The notes: generated by a model not told the origin, from the letters alone. Counted from the stretch's first letter, positions 31,578 through 41,264 are shown. The stretch: DNA of 64,000 nt from JBCCDY01 sp039030555 (GCA_039030555.1 JBCCDY010000008.1:124001-188000), one strand, 5' to 3'. Program-made: numbers and translations.

Positions 31578-33395
31578 TTATTGGCCATTCTGATCAAATC
31601 GCCATAAAAGTTTACCGAAAAAGTCATTGCACTCAAGTCTTCCATCAGCACTTATGATCTGCATACTGTCAAAAAGAATTTTAAAGGACCCGTCCTCACT
31701 AATCAAAGTCAGCTCCTCAGCAGTCAGGTTACCATAATTTTCAGTACTGTATTTATTAGTCAAATCAGCCATAAAGGCTCCTAGTCCCATATAAATAGTA
31801 TCCTGTTCTCTTACAGCATATAATTTATTCTCTGTCCAGTCAATCTCTAAGAAAAAAGCATCCTCGCTATATATAAATTGCAGATCCGACTTTTCCCTGG
31901 AAACGTCCGCATTAATGTGATTGGAATGGTAGGCATTAATCTCAATCATACGATCGTAGCCTTCAATGTTTAATAATGTATTGGTGCTGATCCTAAAGTT
32001 AAATCTTTGTTCACCCTCATTAGAAGGATATACATTCCATCTACTTAAGCCTAAACTATCTAGCAATTCATAACCGTTGTAAACGGAATGATTTGCAAAA
32101 TAGGCGAAAGAAGGAATTTCGGATTGAAACTGATCCAGATGTCCTCGCTCTGCGAAAAATAGCAAAGAACCTGTCAACCCGTTTTTAACTTCCAGGCTCT
32201 TTGTACTGATATCAGCACGATTCAGAGGAATTTCCAAATTGTGATCATCTATTAGTTTCAGGAATCTATCTTTCTGACTTTCGAATGCCATTTTAGAGGC
32301 ATTGAATGGGCCAAAAGTTGCAACTAATCCAGCAATTACGAGCATGATAGGAATGGCCTTAATTGAAGCATTTTTTCTAAGAATAAAATAGAAAGAAAGT
32401 AATACAAGAACGACTCCAATTAAAAAAAGAACATACCTATTTTCCGTGACTCCGTAAGCTTGTACCCGTACGAAAAAGGCGAGAAACAAAAGGGCGACCA
32501 TGGGTAGGAGTAGAAAGAAAAACCATTGAGCAAAAATCTTTACCCAGGAATTCTGCGTTATTGACTTCAAAGGAAAAGCAAGCAGATAAGATAAAATTCC
32601 AAGAACTGAAAACCCCAAAATCAAATTTGAAACCCATCCATTCGGGAGGTTCCAGTTAATTATGATTTTTAGTGTATATGCATAAAGAATGACTCCGTAG
32701 ATAGCCACCAATGGTAAAAGCACAAACATCACAAAGAATCGTAATGCTTTTGGATAAGATTCGGCAGGATCATCGTAAGAAAAATCTTCCGGGACACCAC
32801 TCAGAAAATGAATGGTATTGAAAAGGCCAAGTACTAAAACAGCCAAATAACCATAGTATTTTGAATCTACATCTACTCCAAAAAGTATATCAAGCGAACC
32901 AATGGCAAGCGTAAGTCCAATGAACAGAGCGCCTGAGTACAGTAAGGATAAAAGAATTCGAAGAAAAAGGGTCTTATTAAAAACCCAGAATTGCTGCGTT
33001 GTACCTAAGACCAAAAATGGCGTAAAAGAAACCATCAAATGCGCAACAATAGTGTACACTGAGTGATTAAAAATATCGGAAACGAGGAGTTCTTCGTTAA
33101 TCGAAAACCCATAAACGATGATGATCAAAGGGAAGAAAAAGATTAGAAGTTTGTTAAGCTGAACGGAGTGCAGTTGATATTCAGTGAAGAGACGAACTGC
33201 ACAAAGTAGTGGTACTCCCAGTTGAGCAGACAATAATATTTTGGTAAATATATCTTCGTATTCTTTTGCCTCCGCCCAGATCAGAAGAATGGCTGCAATA
33301 GTACCTATTAAGGCACTTAAACAGGGAAGCGGAAATCTTCGAATAGTTGATCTTAACGATTCAAATAAGAATTGAATGGATGGGACTTGAATCAA
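31578..33395 (-). CDS. DUF4153 integral membrane protein
   Basis: The 605-residue protein has about 11 membrane segments in residues 20-375 (for example CLSALIGTIAAILLIWAEA, ILLSLLYSGALFIGLTLAIGSL, FFVMFVLLPLVAIYGVILYAYTLKIII) and a soluble C-terminal part of about 230 residues, as in Bacteroidota DUF4153 proteins. Function unknown. The start appears to be TTG at 33395: the frame is closed eight bases upstream by TAG and no ATG occurs before the first membrane segments. It is third in the mltG-thioesterase operon, 22 bases after the thioesterase stop. Confidence 0.8.
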   Translation of the reverse strand: MIQVPSIQFLFESLRSTIRRFPLPCLSALIGTIAAILLIWAEAKEYEDIFTKILLSAQLGVPLLCAVRLFTEYQLHSVQLNKLLIFFFPLIIIVYGFSINEELLVSDIFNHSVYTIVAHLMVSFTPFLVLGTTQQFWVFNKTLFLRILLSLLYSGALFIGLTLAIGSLDILFGVDVDSKYYGYLAVLVLGLFNTIHFLSGVPEDFSYDDPAESYPKALRFFVMFVLLPLVAIYGVILYAYTLKIIINWNLPNGWVSNLILGFSVLGILSYLLAFPLKSITQNSWVKIFAQWFFFLLLPMVALLFLAFFVRVQAYGVTENRYVLFLIGVVLVLLSFYFILRKNASIKAIPIMLVIAGLVATFGPFNASKMAFESQKDRFLKLIDDHNLEIPLNRADISTKSLEVKNGLTGSLLFFAERGHLDQFQSEIPSFAYFANHSVYNGYELLDSLGLSRWNVYPSNEGEQRFNFRISTNTLLNIEGYDRMIEINAYHSNHINADVSREKSDLQFIYSEDAFFLEIDWTENKLYAVREQDTIYMGLGAFMADLTNKYSTENYGNLTAEELTLISEDGSFKILFDSMQIISADGRLECNDFFGKLLWRFDQNGQ

Positions 33396-33417
33396 ATTAT
33401 CCTATTTCATATTAAAA

Positions 33418-33822
33418 TCAGTAAAAATCAGCAAATAAGCTAATCATAATCCCCGGAGGTCTACAGGGCTTACCGCTTTCCATTTTTGTGAAAACAAGAT
33501 CCGTCTGAGCCTCATGTATTTTTTCATTTGCTTCATTAAAGAAGTCATACAGGAATGAAATTTTAACGGATGGAGGTTTTGGAACAGTGGTTTTTATAGT
33601 GATCAGTTCGTCATATTTGGCGGGTTTTAAATACTTTGATCGATGTTCCATCACTGGCATCATTACGCCACTTTTCTCCAATTGCTTATATGAATAGCCC
33701 AGATTTCTGAGGCTTTCTACCCTGGCAACTTCACAGTAGATCGCATAGTTGCCATAATAAACATAGCCCATCTGATCCGTTTCCGCATACCTTACCCTGA
33801 CTTGATTTTCAAATTGATACAT
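33418..33822 (-). CDS. YbgC/4-hydroxybenzoyl-CoA-type acyl-CoA thioesterase
   Basis: Read from ATG 33822, the 134-residue hotdog protein begins MYQFENQVRVRYAETDQMGYVYYGNYAIYCEVARVESL, with the aspartate and tyrosine of the ETDQMGYVYYGNY active-site loop. It hydrolyses acyl-CoA thioesters; substrate not predictable. The start is fixed by a TAATG overlap with the mltG stop. A longer frame to 33861 exists but lies inside mltG. It is translationally coupled to mltG. Confidence 0.88.
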   Translation of the reverse strand: MYQFENQVRVRYAETDQMGYVYYGNYAIYCEVARVESLRNLGYSYKQLEKSGVMMPVMEHRSKYLKPAKYDELITIKTTVPKPPSVKISFLYDFFNEANEKIHEAQTDLVFTKMESGKPCRPPGIMISLFADFY

Positions 33823-34856
33823 TAGCGATATATTCTTGCTTTGTTCAGAGCTCTTCGCCACAATCGTGCGTTTCTGTTATGTTGAGCTAAAGTGCTTGCA
33901 AAATTATGATATCCTGAAAAATCAGGTTTAGCACAGAAATAATAATAATTATGCCTCTCGTAATTTAGTACAGCGTCAATGATCGGCTTGGATGGAAGAT
34001 TAATTGGCCCTGGAGGGAGCCCTCTGTTTTTATAGGTGTTGTAAGGAGAGTCTAGCTCTTTATGAATATTCAATACCCTTTTTATACTGTAATCGCCTAA
34101 AGCAAATATTAAAGTAGGATCAGCCTGAAGAGGTATCCCTTTTTTCAAACGATTCATATAAACACCAGCCACAACAGGTGCTTCTTCAATTTTCGCTATT
34201 TCACCTTTAACTATAGAAGCTAAGGTGATGACCTCTGTTTTGGAAAGCTGAATCGAGTCAGCAAGCTGCATCCTTTTCTCATTCCAATAAGAATCGTATT
34301 CCTTCTTAAACCTATCGAAAAGATCTTCAAGTTTTATATTCCAGTAAACTTCATAGGTATCGGGAAGAAACATCGAAATGAAATCGGTGGTATCAAAACC
34401 ATAAGTTTTACGGGTACTCTCTTTTCTGTAATGATCTAAAAAGAGTTGAGCCTCAAGCTCAATAGAGTTACAAATTCGTTCTGCTAATACGCTATCGGTT
34501 CTGGCTCCGGTAAACGTTATCCTTGTCGGCTTTTGATTACCTGATCGAAATAAATCTAGTGCTTCTTTATTGGTCATTTCTGATCTCAAAAGATAGCGAC
34601 CGGGTTTAATTGACTTGTGATAATCAAGCAGTCTTGCTAGAAAGCCAAAGGAGACGAGATCCTTTACATAGCCCTGCTCGAAAAGGTCATTCTGAACTTT
34701 TTTGAATGAAGAACCTGACTCAATGAAAAAAAGTCTGTCTTGCTGGTCGACAAGAATATTGGGTGTATAGAATATCTGATAGAAGTACAACGCGAATGAT
34801 GATAATAATACGCTGAACACCACAATCGCAGCGATTAATAGCTTCCGTTTTTTCAT
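33822..34856 (-). CDS. mltG: Endolytic murein transglycosylase MltG
   Basis: The 344-residue protein has one N-terminal membrane anchor (LLIAAIVVFSVLLSSFALYFYQIF), a LysM-like linker region and the YceG-like catalytic domain (about 190-335): LASIVKGEIAKIEEAPVVAGVYMNRLKKGIPLQADPTLIFALGDY, then SPYNTYKNRGLPPGPINLPS and YFCAKPDFSGYHNFASTLAQHNRNA. It cleaves nascent glycan strands in the periplasm and so limits their length. The loop VKGEIA differs from the VEKET/VQEET usual in homologues, but keeps one glutamate. A perfect promoter lies upstream. Confidence 0.93.
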   Translation of the reverse strand: MKKRKLLIAAIVVFSVLLSSFALYFYQIFYTPNILVDQQDRLFFIESGSSFKKVQNDLFEQGYVKDLVSFGFLARLLDYHKSIKPGRYLLRSEMTNKEALDLFRSGNQKPTRITFTGARTDSVLAERICNSIELEAQLFLDHYRKESTRKTYGFDTTDFISMFLPDTYEVYWNIKLEDLFDRFKKEYDSYWNEKRMQLADSIQLSKTEVITLASIVKGEIAKIEEAPVVAGVYMNRLKKGIPLQADPTLIFALGDYSIKRVLNIHKELDSPYNTYKNRGLPPGPINLPSKPIIDAVLNYERHNYYYFCAKPDFSGYHNFASTLAQHNRNARLWRRALNKARIYR

Positions 34857-34877
34857 TAAGATTTAATTATAAAAGTT

Positions 34878-34909
34878 CAAAGGTAACTACTAGAATTAAA
34901 CAACTCAAA
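34878..34909 (-). promoter_or_regulatory. Bacteroidota-type promoter of mltG operon
   Basis: On the minus strand TTTG (34909-34906) is followed after 20 bases by TACCTTTG (34885-34878), the full -33/-7 consensus. Transcription should start about 17 bases upstream of the mltG ATG (34856), giving a short leader. Confidence 0.78.
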
Positions 34910-34929
34910 ACGCTTAAATTGTATGCGTA

Positions 34930-35556
34930 ATGGCAGAATTGATTAAAATATATCCTGAAAACCCGGAGGCAAAAAAAATCTCTGAGGTTGTTAATATTTT
35001 AAGAAATGGAGGTTTGGTTATTTACCCTACCGATACCGTTTATGGACTCGGTTGTGATATTTTCAACCAAAAAGCCATTGAAAATGTATGCAGAATTAAA
35101 GGTGTGTCTCTCAAAAAGAATAATCTATCTTTCATTTGTTACGATTTGAGTGACATATCACAATATGCTAAACAAATTGATAATCAGACTTTTAAGATCA
35201 TGAAACAGGCACTCCCGGGGCCTTATACTTTCATACTTCACTCTAATAGCAATGTTCCTAAAATACTGAATACGAATAAGAAAAAAGTGGGGATTCGAGT
35301 TCCCAATCATTCTATTCCTCGCTTATTAGTCAAAGAGCTTGGAAACCCAATCATAACGACTTCCATAAAGGATGATGATGAGATTTTGGAGTATTCTACA
35401 GACCCTAGCTTAATCCATGAGAAGTTTGATAAGCTTGTCGATGTAGTCATTGATGGAGGATATGGGCAGAATGTAGCTTCGACAGTAATTGATTTTACGG
35501 GAAGTCAACCTGAGTTGATCAGGGAAGGACTGGGCGAGACCGATTTTCTAATTTGA
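34930..35556 (+). CDS. tsaC: L-threonylcarbamoyladenylate synthase
   Basis: The 208-residue YrdC/Sua5-family protein makes threonylcarbamoyl-AMP from threonine, bicarbonate and ATP, the first step of t6A modification of ANN-decoding tRNAs. Visible motifs are GGLVIYPTDTVYGLGCDIFN, SFICYDLSDISQYA, LPGPYTFIL, VGIRVPNHSIPRLLVKELGNPIITTSI and STVIDFTG, with a final IREGLG. Length matches the short TsaC form, without the Sua5 C-terminal domain. Its stop overlaps the WbqC start (TGATG). Confidence 0.93.
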   Translation: MAELIKIYPENPEAKKISEVVNILRNGGLVIYPTDTVYGLGCDIFNQKAIENVCRIKGVSLKKNNLSFICYDLSDISQYAKQIDNQTFKIMKQALPGPYTFILHSNSNVPKILNTNKKKVGIRVPNHSIPRLLVKELGNPIITTSIKDDDEILEYSTDPSLIHEKFDKLVDVVIDGGYGQNVASTVIDFTGSQPELIREGLGETDFLI

Positions 35557-36209
35557 TGTCTGATAAAACGGCACTGGTAGAGCTCCACTACTTACCAAAC
35601 ATCAATTACTTTCGTTTACTAAGATCCTTCGATCATGTTATGATTGAAGCCAATGAAAGTTTCCAGAAACAAACTTTCAGGAACAGATGTCAAATTTTAA
35701 GCGCTCAGGGGATCTTGGATTTATCTATTCCGGTAAAAAAAAGCAATAGCAGCGTTCCAATAAGATCTGTCGAAATAGAAAATGGCCAAAAATGGCCAAA
35801 AATACATTGGAGAGCCATACAATCAGCCTATGGTAAAGCCCCTTTTTGGGAGTACTATGCCGACTATTTTTTTGATTTAATGGAAGGAAAGAATGAAGGA
35901 CTTTTCGAGTTTAATTATTCATTACTGACATTATGTCTTAAACTTTTAAAGCTAGATTTATCCCTTTCCTATTCGAAAACCTACCTCAGCGATCCTCAGG
36001 AACCCATCCGGGATTTTCGGGAGAAAATACATCCGAAAAAATCAAATCTCCTTGCTGACAATCTGGAAGTTTATATGTACCAACAAGTATTTGGCAGTGA
36101 TTTTGTCGAAAATCTTAGTATTATAGATTTGATTTTTAATCAAGGTCCGCAATCACTCGATTTTATAAGGCCATTTGACGTTGAGAAGATAAACTTTGAA
36201 ACGGAATAG
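35556..36209 (+). CDS. WbqC-family protein
   Basis: The 217-residue protein (from ATG 35556, which overlaps the tsaC stop by one base; a TTG one codon earlier is not needed) has the WbqC pattern: HYLPNINYFRLLRSFDHVMIEANESFQKQTFRNRCQILSAQGILDLSIPVKK and WRAIQSAYGKAPFWEYYADYF. Family members are linked to surface polysaccharide or glycan modification, but the reaction is not established. Its coupling with tsaC is probably only an arrangement of genes. Confidence 0.85.
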   Translation: MSDKTALVELHYLPNINYFRLLRSFDHVMIEANESFQKQTFRNRCQILSAQGILDLSIPVKKSNSSVPIRSVEIENGQKWPKIHWRAIQSAYGKAPFWEYYADYFFDLMEGKNEGLFEFNYSLLTLCLKLLKLDLSLSYSKTYLSDPQEPIRDFREKIHPKKSNLLADNLEVYMYQQVFGSDFVENLSIIDLIFNQGPQSLDFIRPFDVEKINFETE

Positions 36210-36297
36210 TTCGTTGTTACAGAGATACCCAAAGTAATAACTGATCGAGTGGCATTTAAAGGCCATAAAAGTTACATTTACTTAAGCAGAAAAATAT

Positions 36298-38874
36298 ATG
36301 GAAGCTAAGTTCTCAAATAGAGTAAAGGAGGTTATTTCGCTAAGTAGGGAAGAAGCCTTACGACTCGGACATGATTATATAGGAACTGAGCATTTGCTCC
36401 TCGGCATTATTAGAGAAGGAGAAGGTGTTGCCATCAGTTTACTTAAGAAATTGGGACTGGTTTTAGACGAGCTGAGATCTACTGTGGAGCATTCTACAAA
36501 AGGTACGGCTACAAATAACGTTAAAAACCTTGCGAATATTCCCCTAACCAGACAATCGGAAAAGGTATTGAAGATCACTTACCTGGAAGCAAAGATTTTT
36601 AAAAGCCAGCTAATAGGTACGGAGCATCTTCTACTCTCAATTTTAAGAGACGCGGATAATATAGCGACTCAAATATTAAACAGATTTGATGTGAACTACG
36701 ACGTGGTAAAAGAATTACTTGAATATCAGACCGAAAACCCAGTATCCTCATCTTCTGACACGGATGATCCCGATGATGATTCGTCCAAAATATTTGGTGC
36801 CGGAGGGGGCTCTGGTCAAGGTAGGGAGAGCTCAGCAAAAGGTGGAGAGAAATCAAGAACACCAGTCCTCGATAATTTTGGAAGAGACCTTACAAAGTTA
36901 GCTGAGGATGATAAGCTGGATCCCATTGTAGGTCGTGAAAAAGAAATAGAGCGAGTTGCTCAAATACTAAGTAGGCGAAAGAAAAACAATCCAATACTGA
37001 TTGGAGAGCCGGGAGTTGGTAAAACAGCGATTGCAGAAGGCTTGGCACTTCGCATTATCGAGAAAAAAGTCTCTAGAGTATTATTCGGAAAGAGAGTTGT
37101 AACCCTTGACCTTGCTTCATTGGTGGCAGGTACTAAATACCGTGGTCAATTTGAAGAAAGAATGAAAGCAGTAATGAACGAGATTGAAAAATCTCCGGAT
37201 ATTATTCTTTTCATTGATGAGCTCCATACTATAGTTGGCGCAGGAGGCGCATCTGGTTCTCTGGATGCCTCAAATATGTTCAAACCGGCGCTGGCACGGG
37301 GCGAGATTCAATGTATTGGAGCTACAACATTGGATGAGTACAGGCAATACATTGAAAAGGATGGTGCTTTGGCTAGAAGGTTCCAAGTTGTAATGGTTGA
37401 CGCTACTACACCTGAGGAAACGATACAGATTCTCGATAATATAAAAGATAAATACGAGAACCATCACCATGTTAATTATACCGAAGAAGCTATAGAAGCA
37501 TGTGTGAAGCTTTCTGACCGTTATATCAGTGATCGATATCTACCTGATAAGGCTATTGATGTTTTAGACGAAGCCGGAGCCAGAGTACACATTAATAATA
37601 TTCATGTTCCTGAAGAAATCGAAACACTCGAAGATGCCATAGAGGACATCAAAAAAGAAAAGAATCAAGTAGTTAAGAGCCAGAAATATGAAGAAGCTGC
37701 TCAATTAAGAGACAAAGAGAAAAAGCTTATTCAAGAACTCGAAACTGAAAAAGCCAAATGGGAAGAGGAAACAAAAACCAAAAGGTATACAGTAGAAGAA
37801 GATAATGTAGCTGAAGTCATTGGAATGATGACCGGTATCCCTGCACAACGAATAGCTCAAAATGAAGGAGCCAAGTTGTTGAATATGCAGGAAAAGCTTA
37901 ATGGTTCTGTCATTGGTCAAAACGAAGCTTTAGGCAAGCTGACTAAAGCTATTCAAAGAACACGTGTTGGTCTGAAAGATCCTAAGAAACCTATTGGCTC
38001 ATTCGTGTTTCTTGGGCCTACAGGCGTTGGAAAAACAGAATTAGCTAAAGTTCTGGCACGATATCTTTTCGATAAGGACGATGCACTCGTTCGAATCGAT
38101 ATGAGTGAGTACATGGAGAAATTCTCGGTTTCCAGATTGGTGGGAGCTCCTCCAGGTTACGTTGGATACGAAGAAGGTGGGCAGCTTACCGAAAAAGTAA
38201 GAAGAAAGCCTTACAGTGTTGTTCTTCTTGATGAAATAGAGAAAGCACATCCTGATGTATTCAATATTCTACTACAGGTTATGGACGATGGCGTTCTTAC
38301 CGATGGCTTAGGTAGAAAAGTTGATTTCAGAAATGTTATCCTGATCATGACTTCAAATATCGGAGCTCGTGATCTTAAAGACTTTGGAGCAGGTGTAGGT
38401 TTTGCTACACAGGCTAAGCGAGATAATATGGACGATATTGTAAAATCGACGATCCAGAATGCGCTAAGAAAAACGTTCAGTCCGGAATTTCTAAATAGAC
38501 TCGATGATGTTATTGTCTTCAACTCTCTGAAAAGAGAAGATATTCACAAAATCATCGATATATCATTAGATAAGTTATTCGAAAGAATTATTCAATTAGG
38601 TTATACTGTTGAGTTGACCAAGAAAGCTAAAGATTTCTTATCGGATAAAGGTTATGATCCTCAATTTGGTGCAAGACCATTGAACAGGGCCATACAGAAA
38701 TATCTTGAAGATCCTGTAGCGGAAGAAATCCTAAAGGGAGACATTAAAGAAGGTGAAATTCTGTTAGCAGATTACGATGGAAAATCAGAAGAATTGGTCA
38801 TCAAGATAAAGGCTAAAAAAGCTACCAAGAAGGGTAATAGTAAGGAAACTAAAGAAGAGAAAAAGGAAGAGTAA
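36298..38874 (+). CDS. clpC: ATP-dependent Clp protease ATP-binding subunit ClpC
   Basis: The 858-residue class I Hsp100 protein has two N-terminal Clp_N repeats (about 5-145), a low-complexity SSSDTDDPDDDSS/glycine linker, AAA+ domain 1 with GEPGVGKT, a middle region with a UVR motif (EEAAQLRDKEKKLIQELE, near 460), AAA+ domain 2 with GPTGVGKT and LLDEIEKAHPDVFN, and a C-terminal D2-small domain ending in a lysine/glutamate tail. The UVR motif separates it from ClpB. It unfolds substrates for ClpP. A terminator follows. Confidence 0.96.
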   Translation: MEAKFSNRVKEVISLSREEALRLGHDYIGTEHLLLGIIREGEGVAISLLKKLGLVLDELRSTVEHSTKGTATNNVKNLANIPLTRQSEKVLKITYLEAKIFKSQLIGTEHLLLSILRDADNIATQILNRFDVNYDVVKELLEYQTENPVSSSSDTDDPDDDSSKIFGAGGGSGQGRESSAKGGEKSRTPVLDNFGRDLTKLAEDDKLDPIVGREKEIERVAQILSRRKKNNPILIGEPGVGKTAIAEGLALRIIEKKVSRVLFGKRVVTLDLASLVAGTKYRGQFEERMKAVMNEIEKSPDIILFIDELHTIVGAGGASGSLDASNMFKPALARGEIQCIGATTLDEYRQYIEKDGALARRFQVVMVDATTPEETIQILDNIKDKYENHHHVNYTEEAIEACVKLSDRYISDRYLPDKAIDVLDEAGARVHINNIHVPEEIETLEDAIEDIKKEKNQVVKSQKYEEAAQLRDKEKKLIQELETEKAKWEEETKTKRYTVEEDNVAEVIGMMTGIPAQRIAQNEGAKLLNMQEKLNGSVIGQNEALGKLTKAIQRTRVGLKDPKKPIGSFVFLGPTGVGKTELAKVLARYLFDKDDALVRIDMSEYMEKFSVSRLVGAPPGYVGYEEGGQLTEKVRRKPYSVVLLDEIEKAHPDVFNILLQVMDDGVLTDGLGRKVDFRNVILIMTSNIGARDLKDFGAGVGFATQAKRDNMDDIVKSTIQNALRKTFSPEFLNRLDDVIVFNSLKREDIHKIIDISLDKLFERIIQLGYTVELTKKAKDFLSDKGYDPQFGARPLNRAIQKYLEDPVAEEILKGDIKEGEILLADYDGKSEELVIKIKAKKATKKGNSKETKEEKKEE

Positions 38875-38901
38875 CGATTCGAAAAGAATAAAAAATAAAT
38901 C

Positions 38902-38936
38902 AAATCCCTTGATCGAGTTCGATTAAGGGATTTTTT
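38902..38936 (+). terminator. Intrinsic terminator after clpC
   Basis: AAATCCCTT pairs with AAGGGATTT around a short loop, followed by six T residues, 28 bases after the clpC stop. The T run touches the stop codon of the convergent DUF547 gene. Confidence 0.82.
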
Positions 38937-40605
38937 ACTTAATTAAGCGAATTCCGAAATTAACTAGCTGACCTGCACCAGCTTCGATATTTGCTGCACC
39001 TCTACCTGCAACAAAATTGCCATAGCTTACCTCTAAAGATAGTTGTGATGTAGCCTGGTATTTTACCCCACCTCCTAATTGTACGATCCATTGAAGAAGG
39101 CCAAACCTATTATCAACTCCTTCTCCTTGAACGGCAGTACGCCCATATCGGCTAAAATATTGTCCAAGCACGAAAAAATTAAGTTGATCTGTGGGAAACC
39201 AATTTAATATAGCTGTAGTAGGCAAATCGGCAAAGTTTGTTGGGAAAAACACTTCATCATCATTCCTTCTAATTAGGTATTGCACACTTGACTCAACAAA
39301 TAACCTGAACTCTCGACTTAGCTTGAAATCATAAAAAAATTGAGTGTTCCAAACATAACGATTAAGTGCTATGAAAGGTCTACTACCATCGTTTATACCT
39401 TCCGGGTCATTGGCAACTGGAAATTGAAACCCAGTTTGAATGGAGTAAAATGGATATTTCTTAAAGGGTACAAACTTTGCTCTGAGATTTATTCCCGTAA
39501 CAGCAAAGTCTCTTGAAAAGTTGTTACCTGAAAATAGCTGAAATAAAGAAGAGTTATCACTAGGTCCTTCTGAACCTGCACCTAATACCAAATCAACCCC
39601 TAAATTTACTTTTCTGCTCTTCGAAACACCTACGGTATACTGTAATCTGGAAGAAAATATGCTTTGACGTACACCTATATTAGTTTCATCGCCATTTCTG
39701 TCTCTGTTTGTTGTTTGAGAATAGAGGTTATTGAAAATTACTAACTCATATTGCCCCTTCGCAAAAAGCTGCGAAGGTGTAAAATTAGTAAGATTAGAGC
39801 CTCCCGTTGGTGGAGCTATTGTTTGATCACCGTCATCTTGAAGTAAGTCTCCTTTAAGTGCATAATAATCATTTAAATTCCAGTCATACTCGTAATGACC
39901 AACCTTGTAGCTTGTCGGTATTTTACTCTTTCTATATTGATTTACCCATTCGATTAAGGACTTTCCTCCTTTGGTAAAATCACTTTTGTACCAGTCAAAT
40001 ATCTGAGAGAGCTCAACCTTGTTTTGATCTAACTTTACTCTGGTGAAATAAGTGCTATTCATAGCCAATTCTGTTCTCTCATTCATTTGAGCTTCGAGAC
40101 TAGATGGTTTATATGCAAATTCCGCAATTTGTGGACAACCCACAGCCGCACAAACTAATACAAAGTGTAAACGCGCATCCTTAGTCTGTTTTATGAGAAT
40201 TTCCTTTTCAAGTTGATTAAGACTAACTTTTTTACCTCCGACGTTAAAATCTGCAGCATCAAAGAAATCCCCTTTCTTCAAAGGTGACTCAATTGGATAA
40301 TTATCAACAATACCTTTAAAAACGAAGATATTGTACGCATTGATAAGCATTGCTTTCTCCGTATTACCTTTTACATCAAGCGTTCCATTCGTTTTTAAAT
40401 AATCCAACAGTTTATTAAGCTGTGCAGGATTAGACTTAATGTCTTGATACTTTACTCTTCCATTGGAAACATTCTTTTTAAAGAATGCATCTGCATCCTG
40501 GAAAAACTGAGTATGAGATTGTGCATATCCCTGAAGGATAAAACATAAGCTCATAAGGGCTACCATAAGGCTATGGCTAAACCTGGAACTAATTGGCTTA
40601 AACAT
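38935..40605 (-). CDS. DUF547 domain fused to outer-membrane beta-barrel-like domain
   Basis: The 556-residue protein has a signal peptide (ending LQGYAQ, about residue 29). Residues 30-235 are DUF547: GRVKYQDIK, KAMLINAYNIFVFKGIVDNYPIESP, ISLNQLEKEIL-like sequence, and DARLHFVLVCAAVGCPQI with a conserved cysteine pattern. Residues 275-556 are alternating strands (SRLQYTVGVSKSRKVNLGVDLVLGAG, YPFYSIQTGFQFPVA, FRLFVESSVQYLI, LSLEVSYGNFV) ending in NFGIRLIK, like an outer-membrane barrel. DUF547 proteins usually lack such a barrel. Function unknown. It lies 29 bases after a lipoprotein gene. Confidence 0.8.
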   Translation of the reverse strand: MFKPISSRFSHSLMVALMSLCFILQGYAQSHTQFFQDADAFFKKNVSNGRVKYQDIKSNPAQLNKLLDYLKTNGTLDVKGNTEKAMLINAYNIFVFKGIVDNYPIESPLKKGDFFDAADFNVGGKKVSLNQLEKEILIKQTKDARLHFVLVCAAVGCPQIAEFAYKPSSLEAQMNERTELAMNSTYFTRVKLDQNKVELSQIFDWYKSDFTKGGKSLIEWVNQYRKSKIPTSYKVGHYEYDWNLNDYYALKGDLLQDDGDQTIAPPTGGSNLTNFTPSQLFAKGQYELVIFNNLYSQTTNRDRNGDETNIGVRQSIFSSRLQYTVGVSKSRKVNLGVDLVLGAGSEGPSDNSSLFQLFSGNNFSRDFAVTGINLRAKFVPFKKYPFYSIQTGFQFPVANDPEGINDGSRPFIALNRYVWNTQFFYDFKLSREFRLFVESSVQYLIRRNDDEVFFPTNFADLPTTAILNWFPTDQLNFFVLGQYFSRYGRTAVQGEGVDNRFGLLQWIVQLGGGVKYQATSQLSLEVSYGNFVAGRGAANIEAGAGQLVNFGIRLIK

Positions 40606-40634
40606 GTTAATATAAGTTTGGTGAAAAATAGATG

Positions 40635-41192
40635 CTAGTTGACGGTATACCTACCTGTTACCTCAAACGATCCGAATACCTGATTGGTATAAACACTGGA
40701 AATAACGATAAGACTATCTTCAAGTGTCCAGACTTTCCCTTCAAAAGATGATGTACCAAATCCATCTACGTCTGTGAATATAATAAATGGATCTTCCCTG
40801 CTTAAGTCAATTGAAAAAGAACCTTCTCTTACTTCAGAATCATCTTCAGCTCCACAAAGCTGATCTCCACCATCATATAGAAACGTACCATCCGCATTGA
40901 ATGTAATGAGGTCATCAAGACGACATGATTGTTCAAAAGAAATACCCATCCCCTCTAATAAAAAGTCATCGGCACTAAAGGTCTTAGAATCTCCTCCAGT
41001 TAAGAGGTTCATAAAAGTTGTAGAATCAAGAGGAACTTCACCACTTCCAGTATTGATTCCTTCTGCCTCAGTAGGTTCTTCTACTGCTTCTACGGTGACT
41101 TCCTCGTCAACAGGGTCAACAGAAACTATACTACATGAGGTAATGATTAATAATGTAGTAAAAAAGTTAAAGAAAATATTAAATAAGCGCAT
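40635..41192 (-). CDS. Lipocalin-like lipoprotein of unknown function
   Basis: The 185-residue protein has a lipoprotein signal ending at Cys20 (LIITSC), an acidic glutamate/proline/threonine-rich linker (25-55) and a beta-rich domain: LLTGGDSKTFSADDFLLEG, DLITFNADGTFLYDGGDQLCGAEDDSEVREGSF, and a strand-rich end (LIVISSVYTNQVFGSFEVTGRYTVN). The LTGGDSKTW..DD and F..DGTF pattern is common in Bacteroidota lipocalin-like lipoproteins. It precedes the DUF547-barrel gene by 29 bases and may be its partner. Confidence 0.65.
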   Translation of the reverse strand: MRLFNIFFNFFTTLLIITSCSIVSVDPVDEEVTVEAVEEPTEAEGINTGSGEVPLDSTTFMNLLTGGDSKTFSADDFLLEGMGISFEQSCRLDDLITFNADGTFLYDGGDQLCGAEDDSEVREGSFSIDLSREDPFIIFTDVDGFGTSSFEGKVWTLEDSLIVISSVYTNQVFGSFEVTGRYTVN

Positions 41193-41264
41193 AGCTGATA
41201 TGTTTGATTTCTTAATGTAACGAAAAACATAACCAAATGCATGGTAAGCACCATGACATTAGTA

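Noticed and set aside
33823..33861. Longer N-terminus of the YbgC-like thioesterase
   Set aside because: It lies inside mltG and does not resemble the family start, while the ATG at 33822 makes a typical TAATG coupling.
35781..35800. Tandem ten-base repeat AATGGCCAAA inside the WbqC gene, considered as a phase-variation site
   Set aside because: Only two copies exist and the encoded residues fit the domain, so slippage is not likely to matter.
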